From: an uncultured Clostridia bacterium
Lineage (GTDB): Bacteria; Bacillota; Clostridia; Oscillospirales; Ruminococcaceae
Direction: 5' to 3'
DNA length: 64,000 nucleotides
Assembly: GCA_947630845.1 (NCBI GenBank)
Contig: CANRJB010000010.1
Span: 1-64,000, forward strand
A program made the position numbers and the translations under genes. The notes beneath the pieces are model-generated. The model worked only from the letters and a program-made list of their open reading frames with translations. It had not been told where the DNA came from and ran no database searches. Shown here piece after piece: positions 7,513-17,133 of this stretch (the stretch's first letter is position 1; each line of letters starts with the position of its first letter).

Positions 7513-9192
7513 TTATACAGCATAGGTTACACGTACCAGCTCATCCATAGAAGTAACGCCCTGCTGAACCAGCTCGGATACATTATCACGAAGCAGCTTT
7601 GTGCCATTCTTCTTTGCCTGCTCCTCGATTTCCTCCTTGCTGCCGTTACGGGCAACGATCGTGGAAATACCGGAGGTGCAGTGGATGATCTCATGAATTG
7701 CAGTACGTCCCTTATAGCCTGTATTGTTGCATTCTGCACAGCCCTGATGCTCGAATACCGGAATTGGTGTGGAGACATCCTCAAGCTTCATCAGCTTATT
7801 TTCTTCTTCTGTGGACATACGCTGACGCTTGCACTTCGGGCAGAGTACCTTAACCAGACGCTGTGCAATAACACCGATCAAAGAGGTTGCAACCATGTAA
7901 GGTGCAACACCCATGTCAACCAGACGGACAATGGTAGATGCCGCATCATTGGTATGCAGTGTGGACAGTACCAAGTGTCCTGTGATAGCTGCACGGATAC
8001 CGATATCAGCCGTCTCGGAGTCACGCATCTCACCGATCATGACAATATCCGGGTCCTGACGAAGGATGGAACGCAGTGCTGCGGCAAAGGTCATACCAGC
8101 CTTCGCATTTACCTGTACCTGATTGATGCCGTCGATCTGCTTCTCGACCGGGTCTTCGACCGTGATTACATTGACATGCGGCTTTGCAAGTTCACCAAGT
8201 GCGGCGTAAAGTGTGGTGGTCTTACCGGAACCGGTAGGTCCTGTTACAAGGATAACGCCGTGCGGGCACTTGATCATGGATTCAAACAGCTCATAGTTGT
8301 AGTCAGACATACCGAGGTCTGTGATCTTACGCAGAGCGATCTGTCCGGTAGACAGGATTCTGATAACGATCTTCTCACCATTTACCGTCGGAAGAGACGA
8401 TACACGGACATCAAGCACAGTACCATCTACTGTCTGTGTGAAACGACCGTCCTGCGGAATACGCTTTTCTGCGATGTTCATGCCGGAGATCAGCTTCAGA
8501 CGTGTCGTCAGTGCATTATGTACGACATTGGAAACATTCATCAGCTCAACCAGATCGCCGTTGACACGGATACGGATCCTGGTGTAGGTCTTGAACGGCT
8601 CGATATGGATATCGGTTGCATCCGCACGATAGGAGTTTTCAACGATCGTCGTAGCAAGCTTAACGATAGGTGCGCTCTCAACACGATCTCTGGATTCGTC
8701 ATCCTCTGACTCCTCATTACGGAACTGCTGCACGCTTTCGAGTACGCTGTCAACGTTCTCCATGGAGTAAAGCTGACCGATCGCCTTATTGATCGCCGAT
8801 CTGGTCGCAAGTACTGGAATGGTATCCATACCGGTCTGCATCTTGATATCTTCAAGGATGTTAAAGTTGATCGGGTCATCCGTTGCGACCGTCAGACGAC
8901 GTCCCTGAATGTTGATGGCAATGACGGTATGCTTTTTGGCAAGGCTTTCCGGGATCTTACGGACAGCATCCTCATCGATCTCGACATTGCCCAGATCAAC
9001 ATACGGCACACGAAGCTTAGCAGCGAGCGCCTTGGCGAGGCTGACCTCAGAGATAAAGCCAAGCTCTACAACCATTTCACCGAAGCGCTTTGAGCCTTGT
9101 GCTTCCTTCTGCGCAGCGAGTACCTTTTGCAGCTGATCTTCTGTGATCAGTTTCTGTTCCACAAGGTAATCACCAATACGAATGTTTCTCAT
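7513..9192 (-). CDS. pilB: Type IV pilus assembly ATPase PilB (GspE family)
   Basis: PilB powers pilin polymerisation from the cytoplasmic side of PilC. The 559-residue protein has an N-terminal MshEN/GspE_N domain (about 1-150), Walker A GPTGSGKTTT (318-327), Walker B DPDIVMIGEMRD, the His box GHLVLSTLHTNDA, and a four-cysteine zinc site (CPKC and CAEC). The ATG at 9192 has GGAGG six bases upstream. It is divergent from pilD and followed by pilT. Confidence 0.96.
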   Translation of the reverse strand: MRNIRIGDYLVEQKLITEDQLQKVLAAQKEAQGSKRFGEMVVELGFISEVSLAKALAAKLRVPYVDLGNVEIDEDAVRKIPESLAKKHTVIAINIQGRRLTVATDDPINFNILEDIKMQTGMDTIPVLATRSAINKAIGQLYSMENVDSVLESVQQFRNEESEDDESRDRVESAPIVKLATTIVENSYRADATDIHIEPFKTYTRIRIRVNGDLVELMNVSNVVHNALTTRLKLISGMNIAEKRIPQDGRFTQTVDGTVLDVRVSSLPTVNGEKIVIRILSTGQIALRKITDLGMSDYNYELFESMIKCPHGVILVTGPTGSGKTTTLYAALGELAKPHVNVITVEDPVEKQIDGINQVQVNAKAGMTFAAALRSILRQDPDIVMIGEMRDSETADIGIRAAITGHLVLSTLHTNDAASTIVRLVDMGVAPYMVATSLIGVIAQRLVKVLCPKCKRQRMSTEEENKLMKLEDVSTPIPVFEHQGCAECNNTGYKGRTAIHEIIHCTSGISTIVARNGSKEEIEEQAKKNGTKLLRDNVSELVQQGVTSMDELVRVTYAV

Positions 9193-9225
9193 ACAATAAC
9201 CTCCATACTTTTTTCATATTTCCAC

Positions 9226-9254
9226 TTGTAAAATATGCATGAATATGATATAAT
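9226..9254 (+). promoter_or_regulatory. Sigma-A promoter of pilD
   Basis: TTGTAA, 17 bases, TATAAT with extended -10 TG, 33 bases before the pilD ATG. The pilB promoter must lie in the same 94-base gap on the other strand, but no clear match was found. Confidence 0.75.
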
Positions 9255-9286
9255 ATATATACAATCGATAAAGGAGGGCATACATA

Positions 9287-10168
9287 ATGCTACACAATGA
9301 ATACATGGACATGCAGTTTTACATCATGTTCTACCCCATCGTTTTTTTCTATGGGATCTGTATCGGCAGCTTTCTGAACGTTGTCATCTACCGCCTGCCT
9401 CGGGGAGAATCCCTCATCAAGCGAGCCTCTCACTGCACCACCTGCGGTGCCAAGATACGGGTCGTGGATATCATTCCGATCGTCAGCTGGCTGATGCTGA
9501 AAGGCAAATGCCATAGCTGCGGTGAAAAAATCTCCCCACGCTACCCGATCGTGGAAGCTCTCAACGGGATTATTTATGTCATTACTTTCACAGTCATGGA
9601 TTTCAACCTGAAATCACTGATCTACTGTCTGTTTTTCTCGGTGCTGATTTGTCTTGGGTTCATTGACTGGGACACAATGGAAATGGATCTGCGGATGTTG
9701 GGACTGATCGTGGTGTTGGCTCTGCCGGTCATTATCCTGCCGATGCTGCCGCAATATTATAATATGCCGGAGTTCCTGCAATATGAGGACGGCGGCTTGT
9801 GGGCGCATCTGATCGGGCTGGTCTGTGTGAGTGTGCCGTTCTTCCTGATCGGAGAGATCAGCGGCATGATCATCCGGAAACGCAACCCTGAATCTGAGAT
9901 CCGCCGTGGCATCGAGCTGGGCGACACCCTCATCATGGCGGCAGGGGGGCTGCTTATCGGATGGAAAGCATGCGTAGTTTCGGCATTTTTTGGTATCATC
10001 ATTGCGGCGGTGATGGGGCTTGTCAGCAAGTTGAAAACCGGCGAATCAAGATTCGCTTTCGGTCCGGCACTTGCGGTGGGGCTGTTCTTCGGGGGACTGT
10101 TCGGGGATGCGATCATGGACTGGTACATCGCCATTCTGACGTATAACCCTTACGAAATGCTTCAATAA
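9287..10168 (+). CDS. pilD: Prepilin leader peptidase / N-methyltransferase
   Basis: PilD is a membrane aspartyl protease that cuts prepilins after the conserved Gly and methylates the new N-terminus. The 293-residue protein has the N-terminal domain with two CxxC pairs (CTTC, CHSC) typical of the bifunctional enzyme, several membrane spans, and A24-family aspartates in FIDWDTMEMD and ELGDTL. The start is the ATG at 9287, seven bases after AAGGAGGG. Its substrates are probably the three G-terminated leader proteins encoded convergently downstream. Confidence 0.95.
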   Translation: MLHNEYMDMQFYIMFYPIVFFYGICIGSFLNVVIYRLPRGESLIKRASHCTTCGAKIRVVDIIPIVSWLMLKGKCHSCGEKISPRYPIVEALNGIIYVITFTVMDFNLKSLIYCLFFSVLICLGFIDWDTMEMDLRMLGLIVVLALPVIILPMLPQYYNMPEFLQYEDGGLWAHLIGLVCVSVPFFLIGEISGMIIRKRNPESEIRRGIELGDTLIMAAGGLLIGWKACVVSAFFGIIIAAVMGLVSKLKTGESRFAFGPALAVGLFFGGLFGDAIMDWYIAILTYNPYEMLQ

Positions 10169-10173
10169 CAGCA

Positions 10174-10211
10174 CGGCAGCCGGGAGAGCAATCTTCCGAC
10201 TGCCGCTTTTT
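10174..10211 (+). terminator. Intrinsic terminator of pilD
   Basis: Stem CGGCAGCCGG/CCGACTGCCG followed by CTTTTT on the plus strand, six bases after the pilD stop, between two convergent transcripts. Confidence 0.8.
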
Positions 10212-10217
10212 GTGCTG

Positions 10218-11312
10218 TTATGGTGCGCTTGTATCCTGTTCAGAGCCGTAGCTGTAGATGAAGGTGAGTCCATCTGCTACTTTTTTCGACTGATCTGCTA
10301 TACTGCCGTCTGATGGTACATACTTATAACCTGACACAATGTCGATATAGCCGTCTAACGGCACTGTTGCTCTGTCCACAATTACATTTTTTTCCGAAGA
10401 TGAACCCGTTGCAGGTATGTGCTTCACTACAAAATAGTGACCAGCTACTCCTCCCTGAGCTCTTTTGTAGATATTGACAAGGGACATCGCCGCCACGTTG
10501 ACAAACTGCCGGGGGGTAGTACTTGGCGAACAATTACATATCATTTTACCGTTTTCATCCATATGATAGTCTGCACCGCAGACCTTGCATTTTTCCTTAC
10601 GAGTTGCACGAATGGAGAAAGCGGTACTTGAAGCTTTGATATTATTTAATACAGTCTGCATAAAATCCGTTTGTTCACCTGTATCAATTGCACCGTTACT
10701 GTCCGTGTCATTCCAGATTTCTTCACCACGTTTTAAACATTGATAAACCTCATCAAAATTTCCGATATTCTGAATCGTACCTGGTATAATTGTGAAATTG
10801 TAGGAATCATAGTATGCTTTGTTGACAGGTAAATAACTATCTTTCATCAACTCCACATTCGCAGTGTCGACTTTATAGTAATTACCTTCTGCATTCTTTT
10901 CAGCCTCAAAGCTTTTGATTTTATAGTCCCACTTGGTAATCTTACCGTCGTTGCTATTGTCAAATTGGAGTACATGCACAATGCCGTTTCCATATACGGG
11001 AGAATCCGGATCGCTCTCTGCCTGCAAAACGCCGCCATAGTACGTCCCGGCAAATTCGGCAACCTTATTTTTTAAATCGTTTTCATCTACTACCCTTTCG
11101 CCGTAGATTTTGAGATACTCGGCTGTGGAAAGCTCGGTTTCAAGGTACTTGGAAATGGAGCTGACTGCAGCAGAGCCGTTCTCCATATTCTCGGCATTTG
11201 TCATGATCTTGCTTGCGGGCGTCATGAGAGACGTTGCCGCAAACATGATAATGCTGAAAATCGCAAGCACAACAATCAGCTCAATGAGGGTAAAGCCCTT
11301 AACACGTTTCAT
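10218..11312 (-). CDS. Type IV prepilin, large, with CxxC segment
   Basis: The leader MKRVKG is followed by FTLIELIVVLAIFSIIMFAA, the class III cleavage site (G|F) with Glu at +5 and the hydrophobic helix that polymerises. The 364-residue length is well above a normal major pilin (about 150). A segment near residue 240 has CKVCGADYHMDENGKMICNC, four cysteines spaced as in a small zinc or disulfide knuckle. It is the last gene of the pil operon, 17 bases after the short prepilin. It could be the major pilin, a PilW/GspJ-like minor pilin, or a pseudopilin; length and final position favour a minor pilin. Confidence 0.85.
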   Translation of the reverse strand: MKRVKGFTLIELIVVLAIFSIIMFAATSLMTPASKIMTNAENMENGSAAVSSISKYLETELSTAEYLKIYGERVVDENDLKNKVAEFAGTYYGGVLQAESDPDSPVYGNGIVHVLQFDNSNDGKITKWDYKIKSFEAEKNAEGNYYKVDTANVELMKDSYLPVNKAYYDSYNFTIIPGTIQNIGNFDEVYQCLKRGEEIWNDTDSNGAIDTGEQTDFMQTVLNNIKASSTAFSIRATRKEKCKVCGADYHMDENGKMICNCSPSTTPRQFVNVAAMSLVNIYKRAQGGVAGHYFVVKHIPATGSSSEKNVIVDRATVPLDGYIDIVSGYKYVPSDGSIADQSKKVADGLTFIYSYGSEQDTSAP

Positions 11313-11329
11313 ACTTCACTCCTCCTTCG

Positions 11330-11701
11330 TCAAGATGTCGGTGCTTCGGTCGCATGCTCTACCTCATAAAACTGGAGATTGGCATCCATACCGGACTGGT
11401 AGAACGGATTTGTTTCGTCAATTTTTGCCTGATATTTTTTTGCATTTATCGTACTTTTGGATGAGCCGGGGACGGTGATTGTCACATCATTTACAAATTC
11501 AGCTTCTGACGGGTCGGTGTTAATAATGGCTGCGACCGGTGCTTCTTTGACGGTCTTGTTGGTCGTGTGGTTGGCGTTCATGAGGAAACGGCAGGTCGAA
11601 GTCACGATCACCGCCATCATGACCGCCATAACGCCGAAGACGAACAGCGCAATGATGCACTCGATCAGAGTCATGCCTTTGACTTTTTTACCTTTTTTCA
11701 T
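11330..11701 (-). CDS. Small type IV prepilin
   Basis: Starting at the ATG at 11701 (GGAG nine bases upstream), the protein has 123 residues: a Lys-rich leader ending KVKG, cleavage before MTLIECIIALFVFG with Glu at +5, then a short globular part. The processing site is identical in style to its neighbours (KVKG or RVKG). It sits between the giant PilX-like gene and the 364-residue prepilin. Small size fits a PilV/GspI-like initiating minor pilin, although it could also be the major subunit. Confidence 0.85.
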   Translation of the reverse strand: MKKGKKVKGMTLIECIIALFVFGVMAVMMAVIVTSTCRFLMNANHTTNKTVKEAPVAAIINTDPSEAEFVNDVTITVPGSSKSTINAKKYQAKIDETNPFYQSGMDANLQFYEVEHATEAPTS

Positions 11702-11719
11702 CGTCAAGCACTCCTCTCA

Positions 11720-14431
11720 TCAATAGTAGTTGTAGTACATGGTGTACAGCTTGTCGGGTGCTGCGGAACTGCTTCCACCGCTGATGCTTCCCGCATTACA
11801 CTTGCATTTTGCGCATGAACACGGGCAGCCACTTGCTCCTGTACATGAAGCACAACAACCACATGTATTGCTTTCTGGCAGGGTAACATATATCAAATTA
11901 AAATTATTCTGCGGGTTAATCTCCCAGCATACCAATTGTCCAATTACTGATATTGGTGTACCACTTCCATATTCCTTTATTGTCGGTGTTATACCATCGT
12001 CACTCCATTGTCTGTATTCTATAGCAGTCGGACAATTATAACCACCATTACCTGTTTGATTAAAAACAAGCGAGGGTGCATTAAAATTAACTGTAAACAG
12101 TCCATTAGCACATGTAAATTTAGGTCTTGCACTATCATCTATACCTTCATATTTTTGTGCATACATGAATACATTTGGATAATATGGACTATCCGAATTT
12201 TCCTGAACCTGATCAATTATTAAAGCTTTTTTAATCGTACCTCCGACATCAATTTCACTAACTGGTAAATTGGTTCCGGGGTCATTACCATCCTTAAAAT
12301 AGTTATTGTAATCATTTGTTATGATATTACAATTATTATTCATGGTGAAATTTCCTCTGACAAAGAAATATACACCCTTTCCATCTTCAATATAAATTGA
12401 ACTTCCAGCCGACATTGAAAAATCATCTACAATAAGAAATACCGCACCACCTGTTGCATCAATATACAAATCCTTACTACACGTTCCACTTAATAAACCA
12501 GAATCTGTTATAGGATTTGTTTCACTAACTTCATCCAATGCAATTGGAGCTTCTGAAACGGTAGCCGTTATAGACGAATCTGCATCTGTCAAATCATCTG
12601 TATAGGAATATTCACTTGCATCAGGTGGAGGTACAATATTGTTTATTATGTTATCCTTTTCATATTCATCTGGATAAATATCACCGTATTCAGAAGTAAC
12701 TGATGAAATTATTACATATTTATCACTGTTCATCGCTTCGTATCTGGGAAAGCTTTCTCCGGTTTCAAAAGATGTAGCTGTTAGCGTTGCTCCAATACCT
12801 AATGCTTCACGTATTTGCTCATCAGTAGCATCACGAATATCCCCACTCATTTGAACAAGATTATACTGTGTTGTGTATGTTATGGTTTCTTTGCTTTCTT
12901 CTCCAACTTCGTTGCCGTCTAAATCGAGATTCTGGCTATGTTTTACATATGAACATGAATATTCATATCTTGCATCACCCCAATCTTCAGTTTTAACATA
13001 TACTGGAGGAGTATGTGTATAATCAGTATACCAAACTCGTGTTGAACCCGCCAATTCATTAGCACTTACGCCCGGACTTCTTGTGTAGATTTTTCCATTA
13101 CATTGGATTGTTCCATTGTTTTCAATCGTATCTGCGTATATGTTATTACATGTCAAAGTTGCACCAGATGCAATTTTAAGAATATTTCCAACAACTACAT
13201 CTCCGCCTACATTACTATTTCTGACTATTGTTAAGTTATTCTCAACTCTGATATCTCCCTCCGTGTCCATATCAGTTTCTAAACTACCTTTGCTATAGAA
13301 TGAACCAAACAAATGATTCTCTTCGTTGCCATCTTTACCAACAATAGTTTTCTTTGTCCATTGATATAATTTTGAAGTTGATTTAGCCTGATAGTACAGG
13401 TAACTTGTCTCAAAAGCATCAAAACAATATATATCACCGTAATTTGAGAATTTTGAGCTTTTATCTGTAGGAGCTTTAATTGAACCGCAATAGATATTTA
13501 CCGGAGTTTTTGAACCATCAGAAATGCAAACATCTGTTGCATTACCCGGTGTCTTATTATCATCGTTTATAGCTTGCAAATGAAGTGTTTTTCCAACATA
13601 AATACAAGGAATTTGATTATAGTCAACCTTATCTGGAAAATCAAAGTCCTCTGCAACTTTAACACCTTCAAAATTATTATTAAACCATAAATCTCCTGTC
13701 ACTGCAAAATACTGTTTTTCAGCTACTTGGTTGAAGTATACATTAACTTGTGACTTCATTTTCAAATCACCGTTAATATAAGCCGGAGCCATTTCAGACG
13801 TACTATTCTCAAATTCAACCATACCGATACCGTCTTTTTTTCCGATACCGATTTCTGTACCACCTGATACAAAGCCACCTGTACCAATTTTTTTATTTGA
13901 TCCACCAACAGAAACAAATGCGCCACCGTTTCCGCCGCCTTTGCCACCGTTTCCGGTGTTGATCTCAGCGTCGCTCATATAAGCTGTATACACCGTCTCC
14001 ACGCCTGTACTCTGCATTATAATCGTAGTGGATACAGAATAAACGTTGCCTGTCTGCCATTTGTCCTTTTCATAAAACGGACGCTCTTCCATCTTTGTGA
14101 TGGTAACAGGGTACTCTTTTTTTGTCCCGCCCTCATCAAAAGTCACATTAAAAGTAAGATCAGCACCGCCTATTGACAGGTTTCCGATTTTGTCCGTCAG
14201 TCCGCCAACTTTCTTGTCATCCTGATTGATTGCCTCCACAACCGCATCAAGCACGGCACGGGCGGTCGCTTCGGTCTGCTCTTTCTGATAGTTGCGGTTT
14301 GCCCGGTTATTCGCCGTCGCCGCCAGTGCGAGGGTGCCCATCAAGAATACGATGAGCACCATCATCACGGACACGACGGTGAACAGGACGGTACCTTTGA
14401 CCTTAGTCAGTCTTGCTTTCTCCTTCATCAT
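11720..14431 (-). CDS. Giant PilX/GspK-like pilin with beta-helix region and Cys-rich tail
   Basis: About 903 residues from the ATG at 14431. The N-terminus KVKG-TVLFTVVSVMMVLIVFLMG matches the leader of the two neighbouring prepilins but lacks Glu at +5, as GspK/PilX tip proteins do. A Gly-rich patch follows near residue 165, then a long repetitive region with bactofilin/beta-helix style turns (NNLTIVRNSNVGGDVVVGN). The tail holds nine cysteines in 22 residues (CGCCASCTG, CPCSCAKCKC). The central 2 kb is clearly more AT-rich than the flanking pil genes, which suggests recombination or fast diversification. Probably a pilus-tip adhesin; the ligand is unknown. Confidence 0.7.
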   Translation of the reverse strand: MMKEKARLTKVKGTVLFTVVSVMMVLIVFLMGTLALAATANNRANRNYQKEQTEATARAVLDAVVEAINQDDKKVGGLTDKIGNLSIGGADLTFNVTFDEGGTKKEYPVTITKMEERPFYEKDKWQTGNVYSVSTTIIMQSTGVETVYTAYMSDAEINTGNGGKGGGNGGAFVSVGGSNKKIGTGGFVSGGTEIGIGKKDGIGMVEFENSTSEMAPAYINGDLKMKSQVNVYFNQVAEKQYFAVTGDLWFNNNFEGVKVAEDFDFPDKVDYNQIPCIYVGKTLHLQAINDDNKTPGNATDVCISDGSKTPVNIYCGSIKAPTDKSSKFSNYGDIYCFDAFETSYLYYQAKSTSKLYQWTKKTIVGKDGNEENHLFGSFYSKGSLETDMDTEGDIRVENNLTIVRNSNVGGDVVVGNILKIASGATLTCNNIYADTIENNGTIQCNGKIYTRSPGVSANELAGSTRVWYTDYTHTPPVYVKTEDWGDARYEYSCSYVKHSQNLDLDGNEVGEESKETITYTTQYNLVQMSGDIRDATDEQIREALGIGATLTATSFETGESFPRYEAMNSDKYVIISSVTSEYGDIYPDEYEKDNIINNIVPPPDASEYSYTDDLTDADSSITATVSEAPIALDEVSETNPITDSGLLSGTCSKDLYIDATGGAVFLIVDDFSMSAGSSIYIEDGKGVYFFVRGNFTMNNNCNIITNDYNNYFKDGNDPGTNLPVSEIDVGGTIKKALIIDQVQENSDSPYYPNVFMYAQKYEGIDDSARPKFTCANGLFTVNFNAPSLVFNQTGNGGYNCPTAIEYRQWSDDGITPTIKEYGSGTPISVIGQLVCWEINPQNNFNLIYVTLPESNTCGCCASCTGASGCPCSCAKCKCNAGSISGGSSSAAPDKLYTMYYNYY

Positions 14432-14460
14432 CCTGACCACCTTTCATTAAGACTTTTGTC

Positions 14461-15369
14461 TTAGTCGCCAAGCTCCGGCTTGTCAATTGCCTTTGCATTG
14501 TAGAATGTTACTGTCAGACTCATCTCAGAATAGCCGTCCGCAAGAAGTGTCTGCTCGCCACCGGCTGCCGGGGTCTGTGCAGGTGCTTCTGTGGGGGCTT
14601 CGGTCGGTTCTTCGACTCCTTCACCTTCTGCGCCCTCTTCGCCTTCTTCCGGTGCGGGGGGAGCTTCGGTAACTGGCGGTGCAGCTTCAGTTTCTTCTTC
14701 CAGACCGCCGGAGAAGGTGTAGTCGCTGATGGACACGTTGTTGATCAGAACAGCGTTCGGGTCGTCCTTGATCTTCTCCATGAACGCCATGATGTTCTCA
14801 CGTGTGCCGACCACATCGAGCGTAACTTCGTTCGTCATTACGTCTGCAACCTGTCTCTCCGTCAGAACGACCTGATTAACAAGAAGTTCTGCGATATCTG
14901 CGGCATAATTGCCGTTGACATCCGCTGCTTCAAGGAGCGAATAGGTGACAACATTGGGGGTATAATAGTAGTATTCCAGTGTTGTGGATGCCACGCCGGA
15001 CAAATCAAAGTTGCGGACTTCCAGCTCACTTTCATCAATTGCTGCCTGGATATGCTCATCCACAGCAACATTTGCCTTCTCATCACTATAATTTCCATTC
15101 ACATCCGAGAATGCCTCGTTGACGAAAATCGCTGCATCCTTGTTTGCGTCATTATAGAGAGAGGTAACGGTTTCTTTCAGAGCAGGGATCTGGTTGATTT
15201 TCTGTTGGATGCCGTCCCACTCGGACTTTGTCGTATTATACGATTCCAGACTTGCCACGTATTTATCATACTGCGGCTTGATCAGTGCAAAAAATCCTGC
15301 TACGAGAATGACGATGATCGCAATCACGACGAGAATCGTCTTATCTCTTTTGTTCATTTCCTTCATCAT
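14461..15369 (-). CDS. pilO: Type IV pilus alignment protein PilO-like
   Basis: PilO dimerises with PilN and links the PilM-motor platform to the envelope. The 302-residue protein has a short cytoplasmic start, one membrane span (about 10-30), a coiled coil (residues 35-75) and a ferredoxin-like region, then a Pro/Glu/Ala-rich insert (EAPPAPEEGEEGAEG) before the end. It lies just after pilMN, where pilO is expected. Sequence identity in PilO is low, so the call rests on topology and position. Confidence 0.78.
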   Translation of the reverse strand: MMKEMNKRDKTILVVIAIIVILVAGFFALIKPQYDKYVASLESYNTTKSEWDGIQQKINQIPALKETVTSLYNDANKDAAIFVNEAFSDVNGNYSDEKANVAVDEHIQAAIDESELEVRNFDLSGVASTTLEYYYYTPNVVTYSLLEAADVNGNYAADIAELLVNQVVLTERQVADVMTNEVTLDVVGTRENIMAFMEKIKDDPNAVLINNVSISDYTFSGGLEEETEAAPPVTEAPPAPEEGEEGAEGEGVEEPTEAPTEAPAQTPAAGGEQTLLADGYSEMSLTVTFYNAKAIDKPELGD

Positions 15370-15385
15370 GGTTCATCAGCCTCCT

Positions 15386-17101
15386 TTACTCTGCTGCTGC
15401 ATCTTCGGCAGGTGCTTCTTCGGCAGGAGCTTCCTCAGAGGGAGCTTCTGTCGGTGCTTCGATTTCAGGAAGCTGTTTCTCATTATTGACGGTCAGAACG
15501 AGATCAAATGCTACCTCATTCACTCCACCGAGGATCTCCTGTACTGCGCCATTTACTTCCTCGGGTGCTTCATCAATGCTCAGCTCTTGCACAGCATAAC
15601 CTGTATACTCCACTTTCGAGAAGAGATCGCCGTAATTCTTGTACAGATATTCCACCATTGCAGCCGGATACTTCTGCGAGTACACGTCGTTTGTCGCCAC
15701 ATTGACCGGGAATGTGAACACGCCGTTTTCATAGTCAACATTCTGAATCAGTCTGATGCCGGCTACCGCAACAGTGTCCTCACCCTCTGCTCCTTCCGCT
15801 GCCGGAATTGCATTCTCCAGTGCGTCGTCAATGGCAAGATAGTATTCCTCTGTCAGAATCGGCTGTGACAGATATGCTTCTTTTGCAGTCTTTACAGTAT
15901 CCGCATAGGCAGAGACTGTATCCCGCATCACGCCGAGGTCATCGTACTGCTTGAGCTTTTTCGAAGTTTCAGGGGAATCAATATCTGCCTGAAGCCTTTC
16001 CGTCTCATTTTCCTTCGCAACTGTCATTCCTTTCAGAACGCCCCAAACACCGCCTACGCAGACAATACTTGCGATCAATGCCACTGCTGCAAAGACAGTA
16101 AAGGACTTATCTGTTGTACCTGCTCTCTGCGGTGCGCCGGCAGAGCTTTCGGTTTCAAGGAGGTTGATATGTTCTGTAAGCTTGTCACGCTTGAACATTG
16201 CGCCGATGGAGTTGGCATATACGGAGAATTCAAGATTCTGGTAGCCATGGATCTGCGGCGGTACGTTCAGCTGGCTGACATTCAGCTCATTGGATGCAAG
16301 CTCATCAATGAGTCGGTTATAGAGGTTCGGGGAGACATTGATGTCACCGTAGAACACCACATTCTCGATGGTATCCGAGCCACGGCTTCTTGCGAATTGC
16401 AGCATACGGAAGATGTTCTCGTTGACAGCCTCGAATACATAGTCATCAGGATTCTCATAGTCCTCCGGATCAATGGATGCGAAACGGGAGAAGGAGAGCT
16501 GATTGTTCTCATAGAGGTTGAGTGAGATGAAGTCGCTGTCGATCTGTACAGCAAGCAGCGGCATCTTTGCCTTGGTCTTGGAGTCAGCCATCAGCACCTT
16601 GGTGATCGCATTACATCCGATCATGACAGAGCGCAGGTTGATGCTGAGCATATGGAAGATACGCTTGTAGCAGTCTACTACGTCATACGGACATGCAGTA
16701 ACGAGCACCTTCTGCTTCTTTTCACCGTTCTCGTCGTCCTCAGGCTCACCCACGATAACGTAGGCAACGGAGTAGGAGTCATCGACATTGATCTGCACCT
16801 CGAGCTGGTGTCTGATCTCCTTCATGAACTCGCTTTCCTTGGGGTTCGGCGTAATGAGCAGTTCCTTAAAGACTGTCTGGTTAGAGGAAATGGCAACGAT
16901 CGCCTCTTTATCAGGCATGTTGTTGCGCTTGAGTACTTGGTTGATGAGAACGGCAACACGGTTGATGTCGTTGACATGACCATTGACAATGACTGCCTCT
17001 TCCAGTGCAATTTCAGCAGCAGCACTGATCTTGATCTTGCCGCCGCTCTCCGTACCCTTGATGATACGGATCTTTCTATCGGTAACGTCAAATGAAAGCA
17101 T
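15386..17101 (-). CDS. pilM: PilM-PilN fusion protein
   Basis: Residues 1-310 are an actin-like PilM ATPase (MLSFDVTDRKIRIIKG, AIVAISSNQTVFKELL). Near residue 312 comes INLLETE, the PilN N-terminal motif that normally binds the PilM groove, then a membrane span (about 333-353), a coiled coil and an extracytoplasmic PilN-like domain, ending in an acidic Glu/Ala/Pro tail (EAPAEEAPAEDAAAE). In most pilus systems PilM and PilN are separate. Total 571 residues. It lies between pilC and pilO in the operon, which fits both activities. Confidence 0.82.
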   Translation of the reverse strand: MLSFDVTDRKIRIIKGTESGGKIKISAAAEIALEEAVIVNGHVNDINRVAVLINQVLKRNNMPDKEAIVAISSNQTVFKELLITPNPKESEFMKEIRHQLEVQINVDDSYSVAYVIVGEPEDDENGEKKQKVLVTACPYDVVDCYKRIFHMLSINLRSVMIGCNAITKVLMADSKTKAKMPLLAVQIDSDFISLNLYENNQLSFSRFASIDPEDYENPDDYVFEAVNENIFRMLQFARSRGSDTIENVVFYGDINVSPNLYNRLIDELASNELNVSQLNVPPQIHGYQNLEFSVYANSIGAMFKRDKLTEHINLLETESSAGAPQRAGTTDKSFTVFAAVALIASIVCVGGVWGVLKGMTVAKENETERLQADIDSPETSKKLKQYDDLGVMRDTVSAYADTVKTAKEAYLSQPILTEEYYLAIDDALENAIPAAEGAEGEDTVAVAGIRLIQNVDYENGVFTFPVNVATNDVYSQKYPAAMVEYLYKNYGDLFSKVEYTGYAVQELSIDEAPEEVNGAVQEILGGVNEVAFDLVLTVNNEKQLPEIEAPTEAPSEEAPAEEAPAEDAAAE

Positions 17102-17133
17102 TTAGTTTTCCACCTCTCTATTATGGTTTAGAT

